Positions 22,780-36,364 of a DNA stretch of 64,000 nt are shown in pieces (the first letter of the stretch is position 1; each line of letters begins with the position of its first letter). The DNA is from Cryptomeria japonica. Taxonomy: Eukaryota > Streptophyta > Pinopsida > Cupressales > Cupressaceae. The stretch spans positions 469,322,400-469,386,399 of the forward strand of contig NC_081406.1 in NCBI RefSeq assembly GCF_030272615.1. The letters run 5' to 3'. The notes under the pieces are model-generated. The model was not told where the DNA came from, made no database searches, and saw nothing but the letters and a program-made list of their open reading frames with translations. The position numbers and the translations under genes were made by a program.

Positions 22780-25700
22780 GTGAAGGTGGATGCTATTGAT
22801 AGGATATTTTTGGTAGATAACTAGTATTCTCTTGAGAGTTGGACTATAGTAACAATATAAGGGCCCAAGCAATTAGGTTCAAATTTAACCTTCTTCTCAT
22901 GGTCTTGCTAATTTTTGAGATTTTCTCTAAGAACTAGATCACCTGTTGCAAGTGTTCGAGTTTTAACCTTGTGATTGTAACTATGATACATGCATTATTG
23001 ATATGCTATGAGGTGATTAAAAGCATTTTGTCAATGTTCTTCTAATAACTTAAGATCTTGAAGGTGGGAGGCTCTATAGTTTTCATCACTAATGAGATCA
23101 TGAAAGGAGACCCACAAGGATGGTAACTCGACCTCAATGGGTAAGATTGTCTCCAATCTATAGACAAGTAAATATGGTGTGGCTCTAATGGGAGTGTAAA
23201 AACTTGTACGGTAGGCCCACAAGGAAAGATTAAGTTGTATACACCAATCCTGGCCAACGTTATTGATTATCTTGTTTAGCATTTTAAAAATTATTTTATT
23301 AGATGCCTAAGCTTGATCACTATCTTGTGGATAATATGGGGTGGATAAACAATGTTGAATGTGGAGCTTACCACAAAGGTTATGAATATCGTAATTTTTT
23401 ATGCGATGCCAATTATATATGATGATGGATATAGGGACACTATATTGACATACAATATAATTAAGGATAAATATGGTGATTTTATTATTGGTGACTTTTG
23501 TAAGGGGAACAACCTCAATCTATTTGGTGAATTACTTAGTGGAGGTAATGATGAATTTTTGGCCATTGGAAGATGGAGGTTGAATCTTACCCACAAGGTT
23601 GAGTCCCCATTGAAAAAAGGGCCAAGGTGTCATGATAAGATGTAACTCTTGTGTTGCCACATGTATTAAGTCTCCATGTGTATGGAACTACTTTCATTTC
23701 TTAACAAATTGATATGCATATTTCTCCATGGTGAACCAATAGTAGATAGTCCTCATCAATTTCTTAGCTAGCATTGGACCACTAGAGTAAGCCCCTCATA
23801 TACCCTCATGTATCTCACATAATGTGATTTAGACTTCCTCGTGCTCTAGACATCTTAGGAGAGTATCTTCGAGACGTTTGTAGTAAAGGGTGTCAACAAT
23901 GATTATGTAATGAGGAATTTGGCAAATTAAAGTACAGTTTTGGATATTGGAAAGGTTGGGGAGAAGGGTGTTGTTGTGAAGGTAAGTAAAGATTTGTCAT
24001 TATACCAAGGAGAATCGACACTAACTACACATACAATCTCAGATGGAGGGATCTCAAATTCAGGAACAAATAGATTATCTACCAAGAACTCACAATAGGT
24101 TGTATTTTGTGCCATAACAACCAAAGAAGCAATGGTGACCATAGTATTGGTAGCTTTGTTGTTATCTCTCAGATTCTACATTAAAGTGATCTTTGTAAAA
24201 AAATTATTGAAATCATCGATCATATTCTTTAAGGCATCAAATTTACATCTTTTATTTGATAATCGTTATTTTTTTCCAAATGACCAATTGAGAATCACCA
24301 AAAACTTGAAGTTTTTAAATCCTCCACTGAACTGCAATTCGAAATCTTGTAGTAAGTTCCTTGTATCCTTATATAATGTTTATACAAAGGAATTATATTC
24401 AATAAGATTTTGGAATATAATCACCTTGTGGTGTGATAAAATGGATTCTTTCCCTTGCTCCATGTTATGTAAATGACTCATAAAATACAACTGCCATGAT
24501 CTTGAAGTTGTGACGGCAAAGATGGATTCATCTAGAAAGTCTCAAATCAATAGGTGATCATCAATCATAGGTCCATCAATGAGTTGATTTGCAATAGATC
24601 ATCCTTTAATGGCCTTTCATTCAACACACTTGATGTCAAGTTTGTTGATAATCATTACCCATTTTACTAGTCTTCCTTTGAGGGCTACCTTGTTGAGCAA
24701 ATACTTTAGGGGATCATTTTTTGCAATGAGCTTGGTTTTGTGAGTGAGAATATAATGACACAATTTCTATGAGGCAAAAACTATGGCAAGACATGCACAT
24801 TCAATTGGAGTGTAATTTAGCTCATATCCCACTAGTGTATGACTAATGTAGTACACGGCCCTCTATTTTCCTTCATAATCCTATTATGCTAAGAGTGCCA
24901 CTAGTGTTGTTGTTGTTGTTGATTATATCTATAGAAATAAGAGCTTTCCTTCAATTGGTGGCATGATAATAGGAGGAGACGTGAGATAATCCTTAAGTAT
25001 TTGAAAATATTGTTTGCATTTATCATCTCATCTAAATGTAATATTCTTATGTAGCATATGTGTCAAAGGATGACACTTATCGACAAGTTGTGCAATAAAC
25101 TTGTGGACTGGTTATAGATTTCCTTGTAATGATTTGAGCTGAATTATAATATTTGGTGGAGACATTTCTAAGATAGCTTTAACCTTTTCTAGATCAAATT
25201 TGATGCCTCCCTGTGACACAATGTATCCTAAGAGTTTCCCAAAGGTTACTCCAAAGACATATTCCTTAGTATTCAATCACAACTTGCACTTCTTAAGTCA
25301 AGTGAAGATATTATCTAATACATCAGATTGGATTTCCCACATGATTGATTTACCCAAAATTTCATCTGCGTAATCCTTAATTAGAATATGCATAATGTCA
25401 TGAAAGATAGTGGTCATGGCCCTTTGGTATGTAGCTCTAGCATTCTTGAAGCCAAAAGATATGACATTCCAACAAAACATTCCTAAGGACATGTAAAATA
25501 TATCTTATGTTGGTCCTTAGTCGTGATCTTGATTTTTTATAGTCAAAGAATTCATTCATGAGAGATAACATTGCATATCCAACCATAAGATTGACACTTA
25601 AATCTATGTTGGGTAATGGAAAGTCATCCTTAGGACAAGATTTATTTATGTCTTTGAAATTTGCACACACTCTGATATACACATTTGGTTTTCCTATGGG

Positions 25701-27760
25701 TAGAATATTTGAAACCCATTTTGGATAATTGATTAGTATGATGAAACCAACATCAGGGAACTTCTGAAGCTCAACCTTGACCAAAATTGCTATTTTGTGG
25801 ATGCATCTTTATCAACTTCTTCTTTATAGGTTTTGTACCTCATGCTACTCTTAGATTATGTTTGACAAGATTAGGATCTAGACCAAACATATCACAATAT
25901 GATTATACAAAGTTGATATGGCATTATTTGAATAATTTGACAAAATTGAGACACTCTTGTTATGTTAATGATGTTGCAAGATAGATGTGACAATCTTCGT
26001 CAATCCCAATGTTGGTTACTTTTGTTTCATCTATTAACACAAGTGATTAATCATGATATGTCATTAAGGGGACAGTGTCAAGCCTTCCATCCTTTGGTGC
26101 CTTAGAGATTTTTTCACCATTGGATACATCCTTTTCTTTTTACCTTTTCATGGTCTAAAAATGTTGTGGTGCAGTTTTCACTATAAAACCTTTTATATAT
26201 TTTTATATTTTTGCAATTGAAAGAATCAAAACCCTCTCCAAAATAAGCTACATTGTTCAGTTCTAAGATAAATCCTACTCTATGGTCTTCAATAGGAAGA
26301 TCATCTTGAAGTCTAAGGTAATCCATGCTAGCCTCATCATTTTCCAATGTATCTAGTTGTGGAGGCCCTTGTTGGTCCTAGTCTATGAGTTAGGGGTGAA
26401 CAAGTGAAAGGCCATCATTTTGATCAAACTCAAAGGTTGTTAGAGTAAAGATGCATGAATCTTCATAGATATCAATGACATCACCAAGTTCATCATTGGT
26501 ACCCTCTTCATTAGTTTTGATTGTGGAGGTAGTTTGACTGACACTACGAGAAGCACACATAGAAATCAATGTTGTTAACTCTCAATGTTTAGATGTTAAG
26601 CCTTGAGACGCAAAGGGTTTGGGATCCCAGAAAGTTCTAATCCATGTTTCACCACTTATGTGTTTAGCTTCACAAGGAAGAATGGGATCATCTCCTGGAG
26701 GTGAATCCGGTTCATTGAAAGTCTTATCCAATTCATAATCACTAGAAGTATAAGAGTCCCATTCCCATTCATTAGATTTTGTTATTGGATAGTATTATTT
26801 TGATTGTTTTTCACAAACAATATCTATTGTATCAATAGATTGACTCACTTCATAAACAACTTGTTCTAAGGGTGTATTATTAGGGCCACACAATCTCAAA
26901 GGTGTGAAACTCAAGCCTTTGGTCCTTTGCTTCCTAGGTATTAACTCAGGTTGAAGGGGTTCCACAATACCTTAATTTTGCAAGACAATGAGACCTTTAC
27001 CATCATATCCCATTTTATTGTAAAAAATTGAATTATTTATCATAAATTTCTATAGGTATCTTGGCTTTGTCTTGATCTGATTGTACCTATGTTTCCTTGT
27101 ACAATATTTTAAAAAGGTCTTCATATTCCATCTCACCCCATCAGGCAAAGGTGGTGGGATCCCATTTGATGGTAGATTTTGAAACATGTTGTGATGATTG
27201 TGGTCTATTGTAAGTCTTAGGGGAGTCCATAACTTTTCAAATCTACATTTATTTCTATAGCCTATACTCTCCCATTCATTTATCCTTGACATTAGCCTTG
27301 ATCTTGGGTTGTTTGTAAGTGAAATATTTTAATATTGTGTGGTCAACATAAGATATGGATGAATTGGCTTCTTGATTGATAGGAACAATAGCTTTAGGCT
27401 TAGGATGAAGGTTATTACAATGGATGTATGAGTTTGGGTCACCTAAGATAATAATCTCCACTCCATTATATGGAAATTTGATGCATTGATGGTATGTGGA
27501 GGGAACATCTTGCACAGTGTGGATCTATGGTCAACCTAGGAGGGTAAGTGAGATCAAGGTCTAAGACTTGGTAGATCATGTCCTTCACTACTAGCCCAAG
27601 TCTGATTAGTGATATAACTAATCCTTTGGATGAGCAATCTTCACCGGCATAAGCTTTTATTGTTATCCTCTTCTTTGCATCAACAACTCTTAGTGTGAAA
27701 ACTATTTAGGGTGAAAATGGAATCAAGTATTATTATGACCTAACTTGCCTTTCATCAAAT
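22780..27760 (-). pseudogene. Ty3/gypsy (Tat lineage) pol of Tat1, heavily decayed
   Basis: Sense order from right to left. Protease-proximal region 27480-27720: ITIKAYAGEDCSSKGLV and VPSTYHQCIKFPYNGVEI, hallmark Tat sequences. RT 25298-25784: IRVCANFKDINKSCPKDDFP, FCWNVISFGFKNARATYQRA, and YADE where YVDD is expected. RNase H 24470-24950 (PLKYLLNKVALKGRL). Integrase 22780-23760: LNKIINNVGQDW, YRTSFYTPIRATPYLLVY, and a C-terminal GDLVLRENLKN block. Stops and frame shifts are frequent and the RT active site is lost. Gag is not recognisable between 27760 and the leader near 28320. Confidence 0.88.
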
Positions 27761-28330
27761 ATTGGAATACAAAATCACCTAGAGGAGTGATCCTCTTTGA
27801 CTAACTCCTATGAAAAAGGGTCAAGGGATAATTATAGGATTTCTATTCCTTCGCTACTATGAAAGAGAATACGTAAAATATAGGAGAATGTAAAACTATC
27901 ATGAGAATGAAACAAAAGTGAATGAAACAACAAGAACAATCAACTAATTAATAATAGACTTGAGGATATAAGTACAGATCTGAGAATGAAATTCTATTGT
28001 CTATCTACGATACAAAATTAAGCTTGAATTTATAGGACTAGGCATTGTACACCCTGGTTTGGGGAACTGAGATGAGCTGCAAACTAGAGGTTTAATTTCT
28101 AAGATTGTCTGAGCACTATTCTGAAAAATCAAGAGCATAACAAGGAGGATTAGGGCACGGAGAACCCTGGTATTGGAGGACAAGGATGTGATGTACCTTG
28201 GTCCTAGGAAACTAGGCCCAAAATCTGACAAGAGGTCTATATCTATTTGCTGAGATCTTTCAAAAATTGTCCGCTCCAATCAAAACCTATAATTGTACCT
28301 ACAATCTAAAAAATGGTGGTGTTGTAGCTA
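27761..28330 (-). other. Tat1 5' internal/leader segment
   Basis: Only short chance frames. The right edge (28290-28400) contains the TTTGCCTTAGTCAACCCCC phrase that recurs inverted at 15530-15560. I read it as the leader next to the 5' LTR; gag is apparently deleted. Confidence 0.35.
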
Positions 28331-28399
28331 TGTAGGGGTTTGCCTTAGTCAACCCCCTTGTTTTAGTAATTTCCACCTCAACAAATAGTTGATATTGTA

Positions 28400-29352
28400 A
28401 CTAAAAATTTTTGTGTGCTCTTGAATATTATGTGTTTGTAAAATTGCTATGAGTTAAATGCAAACTAGAGTTCTACCCTGTGTTTTTGAACAAATTGTAA
28501 ATTCTTGTAATAAAGATGTTTTAAATCACAATTTTAATGCAAATATAAAACAATAATGAAAATCTAAAAACTAATATGATGTAGATATGAAGCTCAACAT
28601 AGAGACATGAAAACAACATGAAATCATACCAAATCCTAAGGGAGAGGTACAAGCCAATCAATAGTCGTTGATTCCCTTATTATTCTCCAATAATTCCTAA
28701 AGTTTCCATAATAGATGAAGATGTTGATGAAGACTTGATCAATTGATGAATTTGTAGATCTAAGACTTCACAAAATGCAATACTTTCAGTTCACAAGAAT
28801 CTCCTTCCAAATTACTAGATTAGGGATCCTCAAATGAGGGAAAAAACCACAATATATATGAAACCCTAAATTTAAATTAAATAAAAGATCAACTTAGAAT
28901 CGATGAAATTTGACACAAAGTGGTATTTGGATTGGGTAAGATCACTTAATATTCTTCCAAAGTTTGGGTAAAAAAGTTTGAGAATAGGTAGTATACTACT
29001 TGGTCCTATCAAACTTTTTTGATATTCTAGGGATGCGAGATAATGTGATTTTAATGTTGAATCTAGCTCGGTGACTCAAACCAAGATGCATAGATGTGGG
29101 AAATATATCTTAAAGATTGAAATTAGGGTAAGACTAGGATTAAATTAAGTTTAAAAAATAAGGGCACACTTAGGATCAAGGGCCTAATTTTACGATATGT
29201 AAAATTGCTGAGAGAGGACTTAGGTTTAATTAAATCAATAATTAAATGTCTAAAGAAGTCCTCTAGCGCAAAATGCAATGGGACACACTCAAGAAGGTGC
29301 TAACCTAAGTGTGGAATTAGACAAACTAATTAAGAGTGTACAATTAATGGCA
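28400..29352 (-). repeat. Putative LTR of a minus-strand Tat-type element
   Basis: It has LTR-like composition: a minus-strand TATATATTG box near 28850, a U3-like AATTAAATCAATAATTAAATG block (29228-29250), and a right edge TGTATTTAGCCCCCACTTTACC (29348-29370). That edge resembles LTR-plus-PPT in reverse orientation. It could be the 5' LTR of Tat1 or the 3' LTR of a further element. Boundaries and pairing are uncertain. Confidence 0.35.
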
Positions 29353-29379
29353 GTGTATTTAGCCCCCACTTTACCAGTC

Positions 29380-30040
29380 ATATGATACCATGTGCATATA
29401 CAAGATAAAGTATAAAAATGTAAGAATTCATGGCAAAAATGATATGTCTATAAGATGAATGAAACCGCTAGCAATATTTATAGTACAATGTTAGGAACCA
29501 AATTTTATAAAGCCACATTGTTAGTTGAAATCACAAAATCTCCTAAAATTCTGACTAAGAGATGAAATTTGAGGGTAAAGATATGCCCCCCTATTTCAAC
29601 TTGTTGATTAGTACGTTGAAAAAAGGTATCATGTTTACCACTTCGAATTGTGAAGGATAATTGATGATAAATGATCACAACAAGGTTTGATACAAGATCA
29701 AAACTGATGGAAATCATTTGATAAGAAATAAAACTAAAACGTGATTCCAAAGCATCTCATGGGGCAAGAATCAGAGCTCTCTAGTTCAAGATGTAAAAGA
29801 TTGAGTATAAATGCAGAATTAGGGTTATTTTTATATTAAAGATAGTTGACAAAATTATATCATATATTCTTAAACTTGTTCGAGTATCAAATATAAGTAG
29901 TCTGAATAGAATATAAATATCAATTATTAACAATAAGCCACCCTAACCAAGCATAACATATTACAACAAAATTATATAGCATCAAGAGATTTCATATATA
30001 TCTAGATATTATAAGTCATAAAGTGTCCCATGTCCCAACT
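29380..30040. other. Unassigned AT-rich interval
   Basis: No coding or RNA gene recognised. A second PPT-like GAAATAGGGGGGCATA occurs in reverse complement at 29585-29600, suggesting more decayed Tat internal sequence. Confidence 0.3.
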
Positions 30041-31050
30041 ATGTTATTGCTATAGTCCGCTCCATCACATTCATAAGTCCCAGTTGGGGGCTCAATGTGC
30101 ACCTCATGAGTAACATCCCACTTGGGATTTGCTAGTTCTTAAGAGGATATGCTCATTGTATCAATCTCTTCACTAGAGATTCCTTTATCTTTTCAAAACT
30201 GATTCAGCATATTCAGTTAATCTTAGAAAAGAATGTCCTTGTATTTGCAAAAAAATCAAGCTGACCTAATATCAGACTTGTAGATAAGAGCCCATTCTTA
30301 TACCAATATCATGAACCTTCTTTTGGGGATTTCAAGCACTAGTGATACCTACAACATAATCATGAGGAAAGTGAGTTTATATTTAAACACAATAAGACAC
30401 CTCTTTTTTTCAAAAGATTTTTTCACTTCACTTTATCCACAAAAACCATAAAATCTCACAAGTAAAAACATACCAAAACTTAGTCAGCTTTAGCTCAAAG
30501 AAATCAACATAACTAGCAAGAATTTCAGTCTAGGATAAACTAGGGTGACAGTTCCAAATAATAGGACTACTAAGGAACATTGACCAGATTACCATAATAA
30601 ATTGACATTCAAAGAAATATGTTCTATAGACTCAGTTACACGATAAACTAGGCGAGACTAAGGGGAGAGACCATGGGAGTTACGTACATCTCCAATATAA
30701 AGCTTTCTTAACAATAGAAACAAGAATGTTTTGGTTCATTAGGACTTTTCCACATGTGGTTCAGGGTTTTTTGCCATTTCGAGTCTGGCCAATCAAGGTT
30801 CCAGCACCTATTAATCTCAACATCTCATTATCATCTCTCAACATCTCATAAATCTTTTTGATAGATATGTCAAGAAATTTAGATCTATCTTTCCACTTGA
30901 GTTGTTCCAAAACTGCCTCAAATGATATCATTATGTCAGGGAAGTACATGTCAACTACCTTCTATATTAATGAAAAAGTCTTCTTGTGAGTGGGATGGAT
31001 CCCAAACTTGTTACTTAGTTCATTCCATATCCCCAGTCCTTTCTCAAATA
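30040..31050 (-). pseudogene. Probable LINE-type zf-RVT relic
   Basis: Minus-strand frames read like coding sequence with stops. One block, FPDIMISFEAVLEQLKWKDR then SIKKIYEMLRDDNEMLRL (30761-30949), is followed by W..MWKSPNEPKHSCF and LENIFFECQFIMVIWSMFL-like pieces. These recall the linker plus zinc-binding region after LINE RT. The match is by pattern only; key Cys/His residues are not all visible. K3 is inserted at its right edge. Confidence 0.35.
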
Positions 31051-31052
31051 AT

Positions 31053-32068
31053 TTTTAGGTCCCGGAGGAAACTGAGAGGGGGGGGGGTGAATCAGTTGTC
31101 CAATAAATATAAACCAAAACTAACTTAACCAAACTTTGATGTCAGTAGAGAGTTTAACAGTTAATTGCAGTACTAGTAAAGTTTAATGCATGAAACAAAA
31201 AGACAAATAATATACACAACACATAACACAGTTATTTGTATGTGGAAACCTTGTAAGGGAAAAACCATGATGGGAAACCTTACCCACAATCAGATGATAC
31301 TACTATAGATAGTATGTGTGTACAATATGGGGTTTGCACATGCAGAAAGGCCAACTGCCTAGATCTCACTGCTTAGTCACAAAATGGGACTCACACTGAC
31401 TACAATTGGATAGTTAAATCCAATGATAATATATTGCTCAGAATAGCATCTTCATATGCTAGATTCAGTACTGGTTAAGCTCTGATTTGCATTCTTCAAA
31501 CCTTCCTTCAATCTTGAATGATGTATGTGTGTATAGCTTTGCTTATATTTGCATATACCTTATTACAATCCTTTTCCACACTCTACTACACAATCTCATA
31601 AATGAGATCTTACATATATACAGAAACCTAAGACCAAATGAGTAGGTCGGCTCACTAAGAAAATCAATTACAAATGAATCAATATGCGATGCATGATTTC
31701 GGCTCAATGCATTTACAATAATAACAAATCATCTTTATGACATGTCGTGCTGATCTGGAATAGATTTGCTTGTCAGTCCATAACCTAACCTATTTACCAG
31801 TAACAGCAAATATGCAAACCCGATTAGACCAATGAACAAATCACCAAAACCAAGTGTTCAAACAATGTCTTTGAAATAACCAAGTAATCTCCAAGTCATT
31901 CCAAGTGCCAATGAACAATATAGCCTGTCAGTGAACCAGATACCGGTGACTGTGCATAAGTCACTGATCATGCCGATGAACATAAAAAAGAATCTCCAAG
32001 TGTTGATAAGTGTTGACAAGTGTTGATACCAATGACAAACCCATATCAACATATCCAAAATACCAAAA
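31053..32068 (-). repeat. 3' LTR of copia element K3 (1,016 bp)
   Basis: It pairs in family with the solo LTR at 33445-34440: both carry TTAGGTCCCG next to a G-run (...GAGAGGGGGG), AAAAACCA(C/T)G(G/A)TGGGAAACC and a right edge CCAAAATACCAA(C/A)A. Its termini have decayed (TGTTAGG to TTTTAGG). Bases 31048-31052 (ATAAT) would be the target duplication, but the 5' LTR is not in the window. Confidence 0.82.
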
Positions 32069-32098
32069 ATCTCCCCCTTTGGAATTGATGGCAATACA
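32069..32098 (-). other. Polypurine tract of K3
   Basis: Reverse complement CCAAAGGGGGAGAT abuts the LTR. It is preceded by ATTGCCATCAA, as in K1 and K2. Confidence 0.75.
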
Positions 32099-32245
32099 AG
32101 ATGGAAAAACCATTAAAGTGCCAAAACAGAAATGCCAAAAACCAAAAACCAACAATCTAAAGAGATCATCAAAATACAGAGAGTAACAATCTCTCCCCCA
32201 ATGAATAATCTCTCCCCAAAAAGATACAGTGTTTTGCCATAGATA

Positions 32246-32273
32246 TCTCTCCCCCTTTGACATCAAATGCCAA
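32246..32273 (-). other. Upstream secondary polypurine tract of K3
   Basis: Reverse complement GATGTCAAAGGGGGAGAGAT, about 175 bp upstream (in element sense) of the main PPT, matching the second tracts of K1 and K2. Confidence 0.5.
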
Positions 32274-32439
32274 AGTAATATAAAAACCATATTTATAGAG
32301 CTCATACAAAATACCAACTGATTACAAAATACCAACTTATCAATTTATCCAACTACTCCCCCTGAGAAGTAGCTCTCCTCATCAAAGCCGAAAAAAAATA
32401 TTTCTCTATTAATTCTATCAATTTATGACAATCAACTAT

Positions 32440-34815
32440 CTAAGTCTCTACGAGTGAGGGTATAACTCCAAGTTGCTCTCTTAGATATTCAAAAGTTTCC
32501 TTAGGCAAAGGTTGAGTAAAGATATCTACAATCTGCTCTTTAGTATTCACACAAACGAACTTCACTTCTTTTGCTTCAACATTCTCTTTCAGAAAATTGA
32601 ATTTAATAGAAATATGTTTAGTTTTAGAGTGAAATACCGGATTCTTTGATATATAAATTGCGGCCATATTATCATAGTAAATTTTTATAGGTTCCTTGTA
32701 TTTTACCTTTATGTCCTTCAACATTTTCTTGATCCATAATACCCATGTTCAATTAGTTGTTGCTGCAACATATTTTGATTATGTTGTTGATAAAGATGTA
32801 CAACTTTGTTTCTTGCTCAACCAAGAAATTAATCTATCAGCCAAGAAAAAATGCTTCGTCGGTGGTGCTTTTTCTGTCATCTACATCTCCTACCCAATTT
32901 GCATCTATGTATGCACATAAATAAAAAATTTCATCTCTAGGATACCATAAACCAAGATTTGTAGTTCCTTGTAGATACCGGATCACTGTTGATTCATAAT
33001 TTTCTTTAGGATTACTCTGAAATCTTGAAACAATAGATACTATATTCATAATATCAGGTCTTGTTTGTGTCAAATACAGTAAACCTCCTATCATAGACTT
33101 GTAGCTAGTTGGATTAATAGGTGTTGATTCATCCTTCAAAGATAATTTATCAGTTGTAGTCATAGGTGTGTTTACCGGTTTAGAGTTTTCCATGCCAAAT
33201 TTATTTAGTAATTCCTTCAAGTACTTAGATTGATTTATGAATATACCTTTATCAGTCTATGAAATCTGCAATCCTAGAAATAATTTTATCTCTCCAATCA
33301 TAGACATTTCAAATTCTTCCTGCATCTTTTTAGAAAAGTCTTTACACAATCCATCTTCTCGTCCAAAGATTATATCATCAACAAAAACTTCAATAACCAA
33401 GATGTCATCATTAGTTACTTTGTAATATAGATTGTTGTCAAAATTGTTAGGTCCCGAAGACAACTGAGAGGGGGGGATGAATCAGTTGTCTAATAAATTC
33501 AATTCAAAAACAACTTATCCAAACTTAATGCTTAATACCGGTAAACCAAACTTTATGCCGGTAGACAGTTTGTCAGTTAATTGCAGTACCGGTAAAGAAT
33601 AATGCTTGAAATAGAAAGACAGTAACATCCACAACACATAACACCAATGTTTGTACATGGAAACCCTGTAAGGGGAAAAACCACGGTGGGAAACCTTACC
33701 CACAATCAGATGATACTACTGCAGATAGTATGTGTATACAAATGGTGTCTGCACATGCAGAAAGGCCAAGCGCCTAGAGCTCACTGCTCAAACACAAATA
33801 GGAGTCACATTGACTACAATTGGATGGTTAGATCCAATAATGATGTACTGCTCAAAATAGCATCTTCGTATGCTGGATTCAGTACCGATGTAGTTCTGAT
33901 ATGTCTTCAAAAAACCTTGTTTCACCTTCAAATGATGTCTGCGTGTATAGCTCTACTTTTTTTTGCATATACCTTCTTACAATCCTTTTCTCAATCGCCT
34001 ACATGGTCTTACAAATAAGATCTTACAAGTAAATCAATAACCAAAGCAATATCCAATTCAACATGTCAGCTTAATGCATTTACAATATTGATAAATCATC
34101 TCCAAAGCATGTCGTGCTTATCAGGAATAGATAAGCCTATCGGTGCTTATTCTGGACCTATTTGCCGGTAATAGCAAATATGAAAATATGAATATACCAA
34201 TGAACAAATCTCCAAGACAAAGTATCCAAATGATGTCTTCAACATAACCAAGTGTTTTCCATGTCATTCCAAGTGTTTGTGAACATTATATCCTGTCGGT
34301 GTACCAGATACCGGTTACTGTGCATAAGTCACTTGCTTGCCGGTGAATATTGCCAATCCTGCAAAGTGCCAGAGTTGATAAGAGTTAATAGGCGTTGACA
34401 TCAATGACAAAACCATATCAATATATCCAAAATACCAACAAAAATTACCTTTAGTAAAACCAATCTTCAAAAGATATTTGTCCAATCTAGCATACCAAGC
34501 TCTAGGAGCTTGCTTCAATCCATATAAAGCTTTCCTTAATCTAGAAACCATATCTTTGTCATCTGTCAATCAAAATTCATCGACTTGTTCAATATAAACT
34601 TCTTTTCCAAGATCACCATTCAGAAATGCACATTTAACATCCATTTGATATACTTTATAGTTCTTATGTGCTACAAAAGCTAAGAATAATCGGACTGCCT
34701 CAATTCTAGCTACCGGTGCAAAGGTTTCATTATAATCAATTCCTTCCTTCTATGAATAACCCTTACACACTAATCTTTCTTTATTTCTAATTACCTTACC
34801 ATCTTCATTAACTTT
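32440..34815 (-). pseudogene. Ty1/copia pol (RT and RNase H) of K3, interrupted by a solo LTR
   Basis: In element sense: RT N-part 34446-34815 ([52 protein letters not shown]). Then the solo LTR. RT resumes at 33439 with YYKVTNDDILVIEVFVDDII (VDD active site kept). RNase H 32440-33220 has LLYLTQTRPDIMNIVSIVSRF, DANWVGDVDDRKSTT, IKIYYDNMAAIYISKNPVFH, SKTKHISIK and EQIVDIFTQPL. Few lesions are seen besides the insertion: one TAG in the [12 protein letters not shown] stretch, one stop before 34569 and another upstream of 33220. Protease and integrase lie beyond 34815, where the Tat2 LTR cuts the gene. The element is Tork/SIRE-like by motif style. Confidence 0.92.
33445..34440 (-). mobile_element. 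Solo LTR (K4, 996 bp) inside the K3 RT
   Basis: TGTTAGGTCC...ATACCAACA with perfect AAAAT target duplications at 33440-33444 and 34441-34445. Joining the flanks restores an uninterrupted RT reading frame (GFTKG then N-F-D-N-N). It is of the same LTR family as K3. A minus-strand reading across its right junction (34315-34569) is a chimera and not a gene. Confidence 0.93.
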
Positions 34816-36249
34816 TGTATGCAGGAAAAGCGGGTTGATAGAACTCAAAATGTGAAAAATGGAGCTCTAGGGAGCCTTGCTCACACACCTACAAGACTTC
34901 TTGGTGCAAGCTATGGAGTCATGAAGTATGGCTCAGATTCCCAAGGTTGGTTCCATGGTTCTCTATCTTGCACGATCCCTCAAACCAATGTTTTTGCTCT
35001 CAGATCATTGAGCAAAATGGTTTAGGGATGACAAATGCAAGAACGAGGGATGCTTTTGTTGATTTTAACATGAGATGCATCCTAAGCTATGCATGATGCT
35101 AAAAATGAAATAAACTAGCTATAAGATAACAAGGTTAGTAAACAAGACTATCCTAGCATACTATACTAGTCTATGATTAAGCTAAATGATAAGGAAAATA
35201 CTCTAAACATGCATATTTAGATTAATTCCTATTGAAAAGAGAGGCTAAATGATGAGCATATATGAAATATGTAAGCTTGGATGGATTTGAGTATAAGTGT
35301 GATGCTAAAGACTTGGATCTCTTAAAATGGAGGAATGAGAGCTCTATTTATAGCAAAAATAGGGCAATGGATGGCCAGGACTGAAAGAATTAATCAAGGG
35401 CTAAGTTTGAAAGTTGGGAATCCATGTTTCCAATTGGCACCAATGAAATGGTGGCAAATGTCAACATAAGGTTGGTTGAGAGGAGATGTAAGAAGCATTA
35501 AATGCTTGAGAAGACCTCATAGTTACCTTAGGCGTTAAGGGTTAAGGTTAAGTTAGGGTTATCCATTGGATAAATCTTTTACCCAAAGTATAAACTCTTG
35601 TGCAAAGGTTTAAGGATAACCATGGTCAAAGAAATAAATGCTTGATGAGACCCTTGGGTTACATGGAGGTTGAGTTTATAGAAATTCTTTAACCATGTAA
35701 GAGGGTTGAGTTAACCATTAATGGTTATGAGGACTGTGGGGACAAATTTGTAAGAGTCCTTCCAAATTTGGGGGTATTCAACAAGTTAGCTTGTTGAATG
35801 GATAAAGGCTTTAATGCCTTTTGAAGACTTTACTCCAAATTTGAGAAGTGACCTCCTCAAATTTAGGGAAAAGGGATAATGGATGGGTTTGGGTTAATTA
35901 ATAAGGTTTAGAAGAATCTAGAAGAGGTTAGAAAGAGGGTTAGGATGCAAGTGGGTGAGGGAAAATAGGTTTTAATTGAATTTAATTCAATTTGGTTGCA
36001 ATTAAATAAATTAGATTTATTTAATTTAGGATAACTATTTTAATTTAATTTGAATTTAATTAAAAAGTGGATAGGGGCTTTAATTGAATAAAATGAATTT
36101 ATCCTATTAAATGGTATAGTGAATTTAATTGAGTAATTTGCTTAATTAAATAGAGGAATACTGGTAATTTAATTAAATTGGATTTAATTAAACAGAGAAA
36201 TGAACATAAAATATTCATTTAGGAATATGGTCATTTTTATACGTCTATA
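34816..36249 (-). repeat. 3' LTR of Tat2 (about 1,434 bp)
   Basis: Left edge TGTATGCAGGAAA (compare TGTAGATAGGAAA of the 50.5-kb and 59.5-kb LTRs). Right edge ...ATACGTCTATA against the PPT. A minus-strand TATAAATAG lies at 35345-35353. The TAATTTAATTAAATT block at 35970-36200 is the U3-like region. It cuts K3 pol after ACTTT (34811-34815), the candidate target duplication. The 5' LTR is not visible. Confidence 0.8.
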
Positions 36250-36263
36250 TTTTGCCCCTCTTT
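36250..36263 (-). other. Polypurine tract of Tat2
   Basis: TTTTGCCCCTCTTT, reverse complement AAAGAGGGGCAAAA. Identical to the PPTs at 51773 and 60912 and, inverted, 58289. Confidence 0.88.
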
Positions 36264-36364
36264 GAAGTGATGTGTGTGCACATGTTATTTCAAAGAAAAT
36301 GATGTGTCATTGCGATTTTATGATTAGTGTCATTTTTATGGATTTTCATGTCATGCCCCAGATT

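Noticed and set aside
30761-30949. Short host gene exon
   Set aside because: The surrounding minus-strand reading continues with LINE zf-RVT-like blocks and stops; a host gene is less likely, though not excluded.
34315-34569. Single minus-strand ORF with a copia RT start and an unrelated C-terminus
   Set aside because: It crosses the solo-LTR boundary at 34440. The first part is K3 RT and the rest is LTR.
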